The notes beneath the pieces were generated by a model. The model saw only the letters and a list, made by a program, of their open reading frames with translations, had not been told where the DNA came from and searched no databases. A stretch of DNA of 18,297 nt from DATAAM01 sp036260075 (GTDB lineage Bacteria; Actinomycetota; Acidimicrobiia; Acidimicrobiales; JAHWLA01): the NCBI GenBank assembly GCA_036260075.1, contig DATAAM010000167.1:1-18297 (forward strand). The letters are read 5' to 3'. Every line of letters begins with the position of its first letter. Positions within the stretch are counted from its first letter, which is position 1. Below, piece by piece: positions 6,929 through 14,883 of the stretch. Position numbers and translations under genes: made by a program.

Positions 6929-8290
6929 ATGGCAGTGCGCTTCGTGATCGTCGGCGGCGGTCCGGCCGGTGTGCAGGCGGCGACGTACGCCGCTCGACTG
7001 GGGGCCGAGGTCACGATGGTCGAGCGCGACATCGTCGGCGGCTCGGCCAACCTGTGGGACTGCATCCCGTCGAAGGCGATGATCGCCACCGGCGGCGCCA
7101 TGGCGCTCACCCGCCGAGCCGAGGGGATGGGCCTCGCCAAGTTGGAGGCGGCGCTCGACTTCGAGGCGCTGCGGTCGCGGATCGTCGCCATCGAGCAGCA
7201 CCTGTGCGCGTCGGTCACGGGGCTGCTGGCCAGCCAGGGCGTGCGGGTCATCCGTGGGGTCGGCCGCATGAAGGGGCCGCACGAGGTGGTGGCCGAGACG
7301 GCCGACGGGATCGAGGAGCTCAACGCGGATGCCGTGCTGCTGGCCACGGGCAGCCGGCCCCGGATCCCGGAGTGGGCCGAGCCCGACGGCGAGCGGCTGC
7401 TGACGACGAGGCAGGCGTACCCGCCGCCCACGCTGCCGTCGCACCTGGTGGTGATCGGATCGGGCGTGACCGGCGTGGAGTTCGTGCACATGTTCCGGTC
7501 GTTCGGGTCGAAGGTGAGCCTGATCGTGAGCCGCCAGCAGGTGCTCCCCCAGAAGGACCCCGAGGTGGCGGCCGCGCTGGAGGAGGACTTCCTGGCCACC
7601 GGCGTGGTGCTGTACAAGGGTGCCCGGGCGGTGGGGGTCGACCGGGCGGGCGACGGCGTGCTCGTGCGCTGCGACGACGGGCGCCGGGTGGAAGGGTCGC
7701 ACGCGCTGCTGGCCATCGGGTCCGTTCCCAACTCGGAGGGGTTGGGGTTCGAGGCGGCCGGGGTGGCCGTCGACGACGGCGGCTACGTCCCCGTGAATCA
7801 CCACTGCCAGACCAACGTGTCGCACATCTACGCGGCGGGCGACCTGTCGGGGAAGCTGCCGCTGGCTTCGGTGGCCTCGATGCAGGGGCGCAAGGTGGCC
7901 GAGCACGTGATGGGGCTGCACACCCGGCAGCACCGGCACCTCGACTACGAGAAGGCGGCGTCGGCCATCTTCACCGAGCCCGAGATCGCCGACGTGGGGC
8001 TGGCCGAGGCGGAGGCCTTCGCCTTCGGGCGCAAGATCCGGGTGACGAAGGTGCCGTTCGCCGCCAACGCCCGGGCGCTCATCGACGGCGACCCACGAGG
8101 CTTCGTCAAGATCGTTTCCGACCCCGCCACCGGGGTGGTGCTGGGCGGCTCGATCGTGGGCCGGGGAGCGTCGGAGCTGATCTCGGTCATCGCCCTCGCC
8201 GTGACTGCCGGGCTGAAGGTGACCGACATCGTCGAGTCGCTGCTCGTGCACCCGGCCCTGGCCGAAGCCCTCGCCGACGCCGCCGAGTAG
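6929..8290 (+). CDS. lpdA: LpdA-like FAD/NAD(P)H oxidoreductase (probable quinone reductase)
   Basis: The 453-residue protein is a two-dinucleotide-fold flavoprotein: FAD motif 'VIVGGGPAGVQAA' (residues 6-18), NAD(P)H motif 'VVIGSGVTGVEFV', second FAD motif 'IYAAGDLSGKLPLASVASMQG', and a C-terminal dimerisation domain. Whole blocks ('PDGERLLTTRQAY', 'VEGSHALLAIGSVPNSEGLG') closely resemble Mycobacterium LpdA (Rv3303c as I recall it), a quinone reductase rather than a true dihydrolipoamide dehydrogenase. As in LpdA the redox disulfide is broken: the active site reads 'SANLWDCIPSK', with Cys45 present and Ala40 where the partner should be. Unlike LpdA, it keeps the His441-Glu446 pair ('HPALAE') of classical dihydrolipoamide dehydrogenases. 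Electrons probably go from NAD(P)H via FAD to a quinone. The ATG at 6929 lies 8 nt after TAGCCT. Confidence 0.9.
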   Translation: MAVRFVIVGGGPAGVQAATYAARLGAEVTMVERDIVGGSANLWDCIPSKAMIATGGAMALTRRAEGMGLAKLEAALDFEALRSRIVAIEQHLCASVTGLLASQGVRVIRGVGRMKGPHEVVAETADGIEELNADAVLLATGSRPRIPEWAEPDGERLLTTRQAYPPPTLPSHLVVIGSGVTGVEFVHMFRSFGSKVSLIVSRQQVLPQKDPEVAAALEEDFLATGVVLYKGARAVGVDRAGDGVLVRCDDGRRVEGSHALLAIGSVPNSEGLGFEAAGVAVDDGGYVPVNHHCQTNVSHIYAAGDLSGKLPLASVASMQGRKVAEHVMGLHTRQHRHLDYEKAASAIFTEPEIADVGLAEAEAFAFGRKIRVTKVPFAANARALIDGDPRGFVKIVSDPATGVVLGGSIVGRGASELISVIALAVTAGLKVTDIVESLLVHPALAEALADAAE

Positions 8291-8306
8291 CCGCCCGAAC
8301 GCGAAG

Positions 8307-8347
8307 CGGAGGCGGAACGGTCCGCTGAGAGGACCATTCCGCCTCCG
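8307..8347. terminator. Bidirectional terminator-like hairpin between convergent genes
   Basis: A 17-bp stem (8307-8323 with 8331-8347) with one C-A mismatch encloses the 7-nt loop GCTGAGA. It lies between the lpdA stop (8290) and the stop of the minus-strand secreted-protein gene (8361). No T tract follows on either side, so this would be a U-less, GC-driven terminator serving both transcripts. Confidence 0.7.
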
Positions 8348-8360
8348 AACGGCCAAGCGA

Positions 8361-9161
8361 TCAGGGAATCAGGTCGGTGACTGCCGCCGTGGTGGTGGTG
8401 TTCGACGGCTCGGACTGCTCGAACACCGCCGCGTGCACGGGCTCGATCACGAGCGTCCGCTTGCCGACGTATGCCGTGGAGCAGGTCGTGCCCGCGACGC
8501 AGGCGCTCTCCTGGCGGCCACCGACGTACGTGGCGTACACGCGGATGTCGATGATGTTGTTGCCGTTCAGAACGGGATCGTCGTAGCCACCCGCGCTCCT
8601 GTCGACGCCGACGTCGAGGGCCACCCAGTTGAAGGCGTTGGCCGTCTTCGTGCGGATGTAGTCCTGCTGCTGGTCGACACGACCCAGAGCATCGCCCTCG
8701 TTGTCGCTCACGCTGCGCTGGTACGTGCGATTGCAGAAGGTGACGGAACCGTCGTCTTGGCCTTCGCCCTCCTCTACTTCACCGTCGTTGTCGTTGTCGA
8801 ACCCGACGGTCTGCACGGGAACTGTCCTGTTGTCGATGTCGATGTGCAAGACGACCGAGCCGGTGGTTTCGGCGTCCTTTGTGGCAGTGTTGGTCAGGAG
8901 CCGGGTGAGGATCGTGCACTCGCTGGTGACCCCGAGGATGAGGTCAGCCGGTGACGACACCTTCATCCGTTGGTGGAGGATCTCGTGTGTCGTGCTCGGA
9001 TCGATGTCTTGGACGGCCGAACCGCCGACGGCGGTCTTGTCGGCGGGGAGGCCGTCACCGGCGAAGGGCGCGCCCGCGTAGCCGATGAACATGCCACCGG
9101 CGAGGGCGATCGCGGCGACGACCGTGGTCCTGCGCCCTGGCCGTCTGGTCAGGAAGCTCAT
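8361..9161 (-). CDS. Secreted hypothetical protein with EF-hand-like calcium loop
   Basis: The 266-residue product starts with a basic, hydrophobic leader (MSFLTRRPGRRTTVVAAIALAGGMFIGYAG), a signal peptide or N-terminal anchor. The rest is polar and beta-rich with Cys at 82, 143 and two near the C-terminus ('ACVAGTTC'), fitting an exported disulfide-containing protein. Residues 122-133, DNDNDGEVEEGE, match a 12-residue EF-hand loop: Asp at 1, 3 and 5, Gly at 6, a hydrophobic at 8, Glu at 12. The tail is Thr-rich. No enzyme motif is recognised. The ATG at 9161 is supported by AAGGAG 7 nt upstream. GC content and codon use are slightly lower than in the neighbours. It follows the M20 gene after a 131-bp gap but probably has its own promoter. 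Confidence 0.75.
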   Translation of the reverse strand: MSFLTRRPGRRTTVVAAIALAGGMFIGYAGAPFAGDGLPADKTAVGGSAVQDIDPSTTHEILHQRMKVSSPADLILGVTSECTILTRLLTNTATKDAETTGSVVLHIDIDNRTVPVQTVGFDNDNDGEVEEGEGQDDGSVTFCNRTYQRSVSDNEGDALGRVDQQQDYIRTKTANAFNWVALDVGVDRSAGGYDDPVLNGNNIIDIRVYATYVGGRQESACVAGTTCSTAYVGKRTLVIEPVHAAVFEQSEPSNTTTTAAVTDLIP

Positions 9162-9229
9162 GCGTTTTCTCCTTGCGTTGCTGTCGGTCAGTGAGGAGAC
9201 CGCGCAAGGAGGACGCCGCCATCGTCGGA

Positions 9230-9246
9230 GAGCCCTGCGCGGGCTC
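9230..9246 (-). other. Hairpin in the leader of the secreted-protein gene
   Basis: GAGCCC and GGGCTC form a perfect 6-bp stem around the loop TGCGC. It lies in the 131-bp gap between the M20 gene (stop at 9293) and the secreted-protein gene. It could terminate M20 transcripts or be a leader structure if transcription starts near 9272. Confidence 0.4.
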
Positions 9247-9279
9247 GACTACTGCCCGACCCCCAGGGCAATCGGACAA

Positions 9280-9285
9280 AAGGTA
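9280..9285 (-). promoter_or_regulatory. Possible -10 box for the secreted-protein gene
   Basis: TACCTT on the minus strand lies 8 bp beyond the M20 stop. It would start a transcript near 9272 with a leader of about 110 nt. A TTGACA at 9296-9291 is only 5 nt upstream, too close to act as its -35, so support is weak. Confidence 0.3.
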
Positions 9286-9292
9286 CAGGATG

Positions 9293-10459
9293 TCAACCGG
9301 GTGACGTCAACAACCGCTCCCGGACCTCGGCTCGACCGGCAGCGTCGACGGCCGTCCAGGCCAGCGCGAGGGCGCCGTCGACCACGGCCCGGTCTGCGAC
9401 CGGGGTGGCGCAGTATTCCGCGAACTCGGGCTGGTGGTTGCTGACCGGGAACGAGTCGAGCCCGAGCATCGGGTGGATGGTGGGCATGGCCAGCGAGATG
9501 TTCGCCATGTCGGTCGACCCCGCCATGCGGTCCATGACCGGGCCGAGGTCGGGGAAGGTGCGGCCCAGCTCCTCGGCGTTGGCCAGGTACAGGTCGAGCA
9601 GCTGTCGGTCGTCGCGGAACTCCGAGTAGCTCGGGCTCTGCGGAACGATCTCCACCTCGCAGCCCGTGGCCAGCGCGCCCGCCTCGAAGCACCGGTGCAC
9701 GCGCGGCTCGAGCTCGGCCAGCCGGGCCAGCGTGCGCTCCCGGATGTACCACTTGCCGCTGGTGTGGGCGGGCACCACGTTGGGGGCGTCGCCGCCGTGC
9801 GTCACGATCCCGTGGATGCGGGCCTCGGGGGCGATGTGCTGTCGCAGCAGCCCGATCGCCGTCTGGGCGATCGTCAGCGCGTCGGCGGCGTTGCGCCCCA
9901 GCTCGGGGAACGCCGAGGCGTGCGCCTCCTTGCCCGTGTAGCGCACGTCGACGTGCGCCACCGCGAGGCACGGCAGCCGCTCCATCTCGGTGGGCGCCGG
10001 GTGCACCATCATCGCCGCGTGCACCCCGTCGAACGCGCCCCGTTCGAGCATGAGGATCTTGCCGCCGCCGCCCTCTTCGGCAGGCGTGCCGAAGACCTTC
10101 ACGGTGATGCCCAGGTCGTCGGCCAGCGGCGCCAGCGCCACGCCCGCGCCCACGCCTGCCGCGGCGATCACGTTGTGCCCGCACGCGTGCCCGATGCCCG
10201 GCAGAGCGTCGTACTCGGCGCAGATGCCGAGCACCAGCGGCCCGCTGCCCGCAGTGGCCACGAAGGCGGTGGGCAGCTCGCACACGCCCGCCTCGACCGA
10301 GAAGCCCCGGTCGGCCAACAGCTCGGCGCACCAGGCGGAGGAGCGCTCCTCCTCGAAGGCGAGCTCGGGATGGGCGTGGATGCGGTGGCTGAGGTCGACG
10401 AGCTCCCCCTCGACCAGGCCGACGACCTCCCGAGCGGCAGCCTTGGCGTCGGGTTCCAT
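9293..10459 (-). CDS. M20 family amidohydrolase/metallopeptidase
   Basis: The 388-residue protein has the di-metal M20 layout: 'SHRIHAHPELAFEEE' (residues 24-38), 'CAEYDALPGIGHACGHN' (80-96) and 'GTPAEEGGGGK' with the Glu127-Glu128 pair, the general base and a metal ligand. A lid/dimerisation domain follows ('DVRYTGKEAHASAFPELGRNAADA'), then the catalytic C-terminus ('GSTDMANISLAMPTIHP'). This pattern is that of the amidohydrolase branch including AbgB-type aminobenzoyl-glutamate hydrolases and N-acyl-amino-acid hydrolases. The real amide substrate is not readable from sequence. The ATG at 10459 follows TAGCGT by 7 nt; GGAGGG also lies in that spacer but only 1-2 nt from the ATG, too close for a good ribosome binding site. 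It lies downstream of the carboxylase gene on the same strand but probably has its own promoter. Confidence 0.88.
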   Translation of the reverse strand: MEPDAKAAAREVVGLVEGELVDLSHRIHAHPELAFEEERSSAWCAELLADRGFSVEAGVCELPTAFVATAGSGPLVLGICAEYDALPGIGHACGHNVIAAAGVGAGVALAPLADDLGITVKVFGTPAEEGGGGKILMLERGAFDGVHAAMMVHPAPTEMERLPCLAVAHVDVRYTGKEAHASAFPELGRNAADALTIAQTAIGLLRQHIAPEARIHGIVTHGGDAPNVVPAHTSGKWYIRERTLARLAELEPRVHRCFEAGALATGCEVEIVPQSPSYSEFRDDRQLLDLYLANAEELGRTFPDLGPVMDRMAGSTDMANISLAMPTIHPMLGLDSFPVSNHQPEFAEYCATPVADRAVVDGALALAWTAVDAAGRAEVRERLLTSPG

Positions 10460-10466
10460 GCCCTCC

Positions 10467-10472
10467 ACGCTA
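10467..10472 (-). promoter_or_regulatory. -10 box for the M20 gene (leaderless)
   Basis: TAGCGT on the minus strand is followed by 7 nt and the ATG at 10459, the same geometry as at other leaderless genes here. It separates the M20 gene from the carboxylase transcript. Confidence 0.5.
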
Positions 10473-10490
10473 GAGCGACCGCCCGAGAGG

Positions 10491-10504
10491 CGTTCGCTCG
10501 AACG
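10491..10504 (-). terminator. Short hairpin after the carboxylase gene
   Basis: CGTTCG and CGAACG form a 6-bp perfect stem with a 2-nt centre. It lies 20 bp beyond the carboxylase TAA, directly downstream of the C-rich run copied from the G-tract. Together they look like a composite 3'-end signal, though no T tract follows. Confidence 0.4.
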
Positions 10505-10522
10505 GGAGGGAGGGAGGGAGGG
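10504..10522 (+). repeat. G-quadruplex motif (GGGA repeats)
   Basis: GGGAGGGAGGGAGGGAGGG has five G3 tracts separated by single A residues, one more than needed for a parallel quadruplex with 1-nt loops. It begins 2 bp past the carboxylase stop codon. The plus strand is the template for that gene, so a folded quadruplex would lie in the path of RNA polymerase leaving it. Confidence 0.7.
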
Positions 10523-10524
10523 TG

Positions 10525-12297
<1,773 letters not shown>

Positions 12298-12306
12298 GGC
12301 GGCGCA

Positions 12307-12312
12307 TATGGT
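12307..12312 (+). promoter_or_regulatory. -10 box for the biotin ligase gene (leaderless), in a divergent 22-bp gap
   Basis: TATGGT lies 7 nt before the GTG at 12320. It overlaps the palindrome CATATG (12305-12310), and on the other strand TATGCG (12308-12303) lies 5 nt before the carboxylase ATG. The two genes must therefore use intertwined promoters, though the minus-strand box is non-consensus. Confidence 0.5.
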
Positions 12313-12319
12313 TGCAGCC

Positions 12320-13006
12320 GTGCCCACCCCGGGGGAATTCCGCTTCCGCGAGATCCGGGCCTTCGACGAGGTGGATTCGACCAATCGGTATCTGCTGGAC
12401 GAAGCGCGGGAGGGCGCCCCGGAGGGGGTGGTCGCGGTGGCCGACCACCAGACCGCGGGCCGCGGCCGCCTGGGACGCCGCTGGGAGGCGCCGCCCGGCA
12501 GCGCCCTGCTGTGCTCGGTGCTGCTGCGACCGGGGCTGCCGACCGAGCGGCTCCACTTGGCGACGGCGGTGGTCGCCTTGGCGGCGGCGGAGGCATGCGA
12601 GCGCGTCGCCGGGGTGCGGCCCGAGGTGAAGTGGCCCAACGACCTGCTGCTCGGAGACCGGAAGCTGGCGGGCGTGCTGGCGGAGGCCGAGCTTCCTGCC
12701 GTCGTGGTGGGCATCGGGGTGAACCTGCGCGCCGCGCCGCCCGGGGCGGCCGCGTTGGGGGAGGTCGACCGCGACGCCCTGCTGCGCGAGCTGCTCGCCG
12801 GCCTCGAGCGTCGCTACGGCCGGTGGGACGAGGTGGCCGCCGAGTACCGCGCCGTGTGCGCGACCGTGGGCCGGCGGGTGCGGGTCGAGCCAATGGGAGG
12901 CGAGCCGTTCGTGGGCATCGCCGAGCGAGTGACGGACGAGGGCCACCTCGTCGTCGACGGCCGGGCGGTGGCCGCGGGCGACGTGCATCACCTCCGACCG
13001 GCCTGA
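12320..13006 (+). CDS. birA: Biotin-[acetyl-CoA-carboxylase] ligase (BirA, no DNA-binding domain)
   Basis: The 228-residue protein makes biotinyl-AMP and transfers biotin to the carrier lysine. Motifs: 'FDEVDSTNRYLLDEA' (residues 15-29), the nucleotide loop GRGRLG (47-52) followed by 'RRWEAPPGSALL', 'VKWPNDLLLGDRKLAGVL' with Lys104, 'VVGIGVNL', and a C-terminal SH3-like domain ('RVRVEPMGGEPFVGIAERV'). It begins directly at the catalytic domain without the helix-turn-helix of the E. coli repressor, so it is a group I, non-regulatory ligase. The open frame extends upstream, but the GTG at 12320 is favoured: TATGGT lies 7 nt before it, homologous sequence begins here, and earlier starts would run into the carboxylase gene. 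Its divergent neighbour encodes its probable substrate. Confidence 0.93.
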   Translation: MPTPGEFRFREIRAFDEVDSTNRYLLDEAREGAPEGVVAVADHQTAGRGRLGRRWEAPPGSALLCSVLLRPGLPTERLHLATAVVALAAAEACERVAGVRPEVKWPNDLLLGDRKLAGVLAEAELPAVVVGIGVNLRAAPPGAAALGEVDRDALLRELLAGLERRYGRWDEVAAEYRAVCATVGRRVRVEPMGGEPFVGIAERVTDEGHLVVDGRAVAAGDVHHLRPA

Positions 13007-13039
13007 CGTCGCGGTCCTGCCCGTCCGGAACCAGCCGGC

Positions 13040-13867
13040 CTAGGGGTCGAGGTCGAGGCGCGCGAGGAGGTCGGCGAAGGCGGCCGCCGCCCGCTCGGTG
13101 AGCGGGCCGGGGGCGGCGGGGAGGGGCCGGCCGTCGACGGCGCTGATCGGCTGCACCTCCCGCGTGGTGGAGGTGAGGAACGCCTCGTCGGCCTCGGCGA
13201 GTGCCTCCACCGCCAAGTCCTCCTCCACCGCGCCGGTGAGCTCCACGACGAGCGCCCGGGTCACGCCCGCCAGGCAGCCGGACGAGAGGGGCGGCGTGAC
13301 CAGCCGCCCGTCGACGCCGAGGAACACGTTGGTGCCCGTGCCCTCGCACAGGTTCCCCGCCAGGTTGGCGAAGATCGCCTCGCTCGCCCCGCGCTCGCGC
13401 GCGTAGGCGAGGGCGACCACGTTCTCGCCGTAGGACGTCGTCTTGAGGCCGGCCAGCGCCCCCCGCTCGTTGCGGGGCCACGGGACAACCACCACGTCGG
13501 TCGACGGCGGCCACGGGCGGATGGGCCCGCCCGCCACGATCACGAGCGGGTCGTCGTGCCCGCGCTCGGAGCCCAGCGGCGACGGGCCGCCGGTCACGGT
13601 GATGCGCAGGCGCGCCTCGTCGGCCAGGCCGTTGGCGTGGATCACCGCGTCGAGCGCGCCTCGGAGCACGTCGGTGTCGGGCATCGGGAGCGCGAGGCCC
13701 TTGGCCGACAGGGCGAGGCGTTCGAGGTGGCGGCGCACGGCGAACGGCCGGCCGCCGTACACCTTCAGCGTCTCGAACACCCCGTCGCCAGTGAGCAGGC
13801 CGTGGTCGAACGGCGAGACGCGCGCGTCGGCCTCGTCGCACAGCCGCCCGTTGATCCACACCTTCAC
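13040..13867 (-). CDS. pabC: 4-Amino-4-deoxychorismate lyase (class IV PLP aminotransferase fold)
   Basis: The 275-residue protein is a fold-type IV PLP enzyme: 'VWINGRL' at the N-terminus, 'SPFDHGLLTGDGVFETLKVY', Lys142 in 'GLKTTSYGENVVA' as the PLP Schiff-base lysine, 'EAIFANLAGNLCEGTGTNVF' and 'LSSGCLAGVTRALV' for phosphate binding. Branched-chain or D-amino-acid aminotransferases share this fold, but overlap with pabB makes aminodeoxychorismate lyase the best assignment; it releases p-aminobenzoate and pyruvate for folate synthesis. The GTG start overlaps the pabB TGA as GTGA (13867-13864), so translation is coupled. It converges on birA with 33 bp between stops, where I see no strong terminator. 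Confidence 0.88.
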   Translation of the reverse strand: MKVWINGRLCDEADARVSPFDHGLLTGDGVFETLKVYGGRPFAVRRHLERLALSAKGLALPMPDTDVLRGALDAVIHANGLADEARLRITVTGGPSPLGSERGHDDPLVIVAGGPIRPWPPSTDVVVVPWPRNERGALAGLKTTSYGENVVALAYARERGASEAIFANLAGNLCEGTGTNVFLGVDGRLVTPPLSSGCLAGVTRALVVELTGAVEEDLAVEALAEADEAFLTSTTREVQPISAVDGRPLPAAPGPLTERAAAAFADLLARLDLDP

Positions 13868-14859
13868 CGCGACACCACCGCCAGCAACCGCCGCGCCTTC
13901 AGCTCGGTCTCCTCCCACTCGCCCTCGGGCGTGGAGTCCCAGGTGATGCCGCCGCCGGTGCCGAGGTGCAGCTCGCCGCCTTCGAGCCAGAAGGTGCGGA
14001 TGGCGACGTTGAGGTCGCCCTGTGCGCGGTCGGCGTCCACCCAGCCGACGGCGCCGCAGTACGGGCCTCGCTCGACCGGCTCCAGCTTGGCGATCACGTC
14101 GAGGGCGGCGAGCTTGGGCGCGCCCGTCACCGAGCCGGGCGGGAACGTGGCGTCGAGCAGCTCGGCCCAGCCGACCCCGCCCCGCAGCTCGCCCCGCACC
14201 GTCGACACCAGGTGCACCAGCCCCGGATGCGCTTCGGTCTCGCACAGGCCCGGCACGGTGACCGAGCCGTGCTCGCACACGCGGCCGAGGTCGTTGCGCA
14301 CGAGGTCGACGATCATCACGTTCTCGGCCCGGTCCTTGGGGAGGAAGCCGTCGGGCGCCGACGCCGTCCCCTTGATCGGACGGGACTCGACCAGGCGGCC
14401 GTCGCGCCGGAGGAAGCGCTCGGGCGAGGCCGACGCCACCTGCACCCCGTGAGCGGGCAGCCGCACCACCGCGCTGTACGGCGCCGGGTTGCCCTCCGCC
14501 AACGCCGCGCCCAGCGCGGCCACGTCGGCGTCGGCCGGCGCGGGCGCCGACAGCCGCCGGCACAGGTTCACTTGGTACACGTCGCCCTCGGCTGTCGCCG
14601 CCCGGATCGACCGCACTCCATCGCAGTAGGCGTCGCGGTCGAGGCTGCTCCGCCATGCCCCGGCGGGCGGCCCCTCCCACGGCCGTCCCGGCCACGGGCG
14701 GGCCGGGCGGACGTCGTCGAACCGGGCGCACGTCACGCGTCCTTCGAACGTCACGACGACGGCCCAGAAGCCCGACGACTCCAGCGCGCCCAGGTCCGAC
14801 GTGACGTCGCGCAGACCGGTGGCGAGCCGGCCGCCCACGACGGCCAGGGGGGGCACCAC
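13864..14859 (-). CDS. pabB: Aminodeoxychorismate synthase component I
   Basis: The 331-residue protein is a chorismate-binding enzyme. 'RSIRAATAEGDVYQVNLCRR', 'SASPERFLRRDGRLVESRPIKGT', 'DRAENVMIVDLVRNDLGRV', 'FPPGSVTGAPKLAALDVI', 'GPYCGAVGWVD' and 'GGGITWDSTPEGEWEE' run in family order. Lys163 in PIKGT is the residue that separates PabB (Lys) from anthranilate synthase (PIAGT). It lacks most of the N-terminal subdomain of the roughly 450-residue E. coli protein, which is common in short actinobacterial forms. With a glutamine amidotransferase (PabA, not in window) it converts chorismate to aminodeoxychorismate. The GTG at 14859 is chosen because TAGGCT lies exactly 7 nt before it; an in-frame GTG follows immediately. 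It forms a two-gene operon with pabC and is divergent from the acyl-CoA dehydrogenase gene. Confidence 0.92.
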   Translation of the reverse strand: MVPPLAVVGGRLATGLRDVTSDLGALESSGFWAVVVTFEGRVTCARFDDVRPARPWPGRPWEGPPAGAWRSSLDRDAYCDGVRSIRAATAEGDVYQVNLCRRLSAPAPADADVAALGAALAEGNPAPYSAVVRLPAHGVQVASASPERFLRRDGRLVESRPIKGTASAPDGFLPKDRAENVMIVDLVRNDLGRVCEHGSVTVPGLCETEAHPGLVHLVSTVRGELRGGVGWAELLDATFPPGSVTGAPKLAALDVIAKLEPVERGPYCGAVGWVDADRAQGDLNVAIRTFWLEGGELHLGTGGGITWDSTPEGEWEETELKARRLLAVVSR

Positions 14860-14866
14860 GGCGATC

Positions 14867-14876
14867 AGCCTACGAT
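14867..14876. promoter_or_regulatory. Bidirectional promoter with overlapping -10 boxes (pabB / acyl-CoA dehydrogenase)
   Basis: AGCCTACGAT holds TACGAT on the plus strand (14871-14876, 7 nt before the ATG at 14884) and TAGGCT on the minus strand (14872-14867, 7 nt before the GTG at 14859). Both boxes share the TA at 14871-14872. The start codons are 24 bp apart, leaving no room for separate promoters. Confidence 0.65.
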
Positions 14877-14883
14877 CCTGTCC

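Noticed and set aside
6929..8290. True dihydrolipoamide dehydrogenase
   Set aside because: The first cysteine of the redox pair is absent and sequence blocks resemble LpdA quinone reductase.
9291..9296. TTGACA on the minus strand as a -35 for the EF-hand protein gene
   Set aside because: It overlaps the M20 stop codon and is only 5 nt from TACCTT; no good -10 lies 16-18 nt downstream.
13007..13039. Terminator between birA and pabC
   Set aside because: Only a 4-bp CCGG repeat is visible, too weak to call.
13864..14859. Anthranilate synthase component I (TrpE)
   Set aside because: The active-site string is PIKGT (PabB type), and a class IV PLP lyase gene overlaps it.
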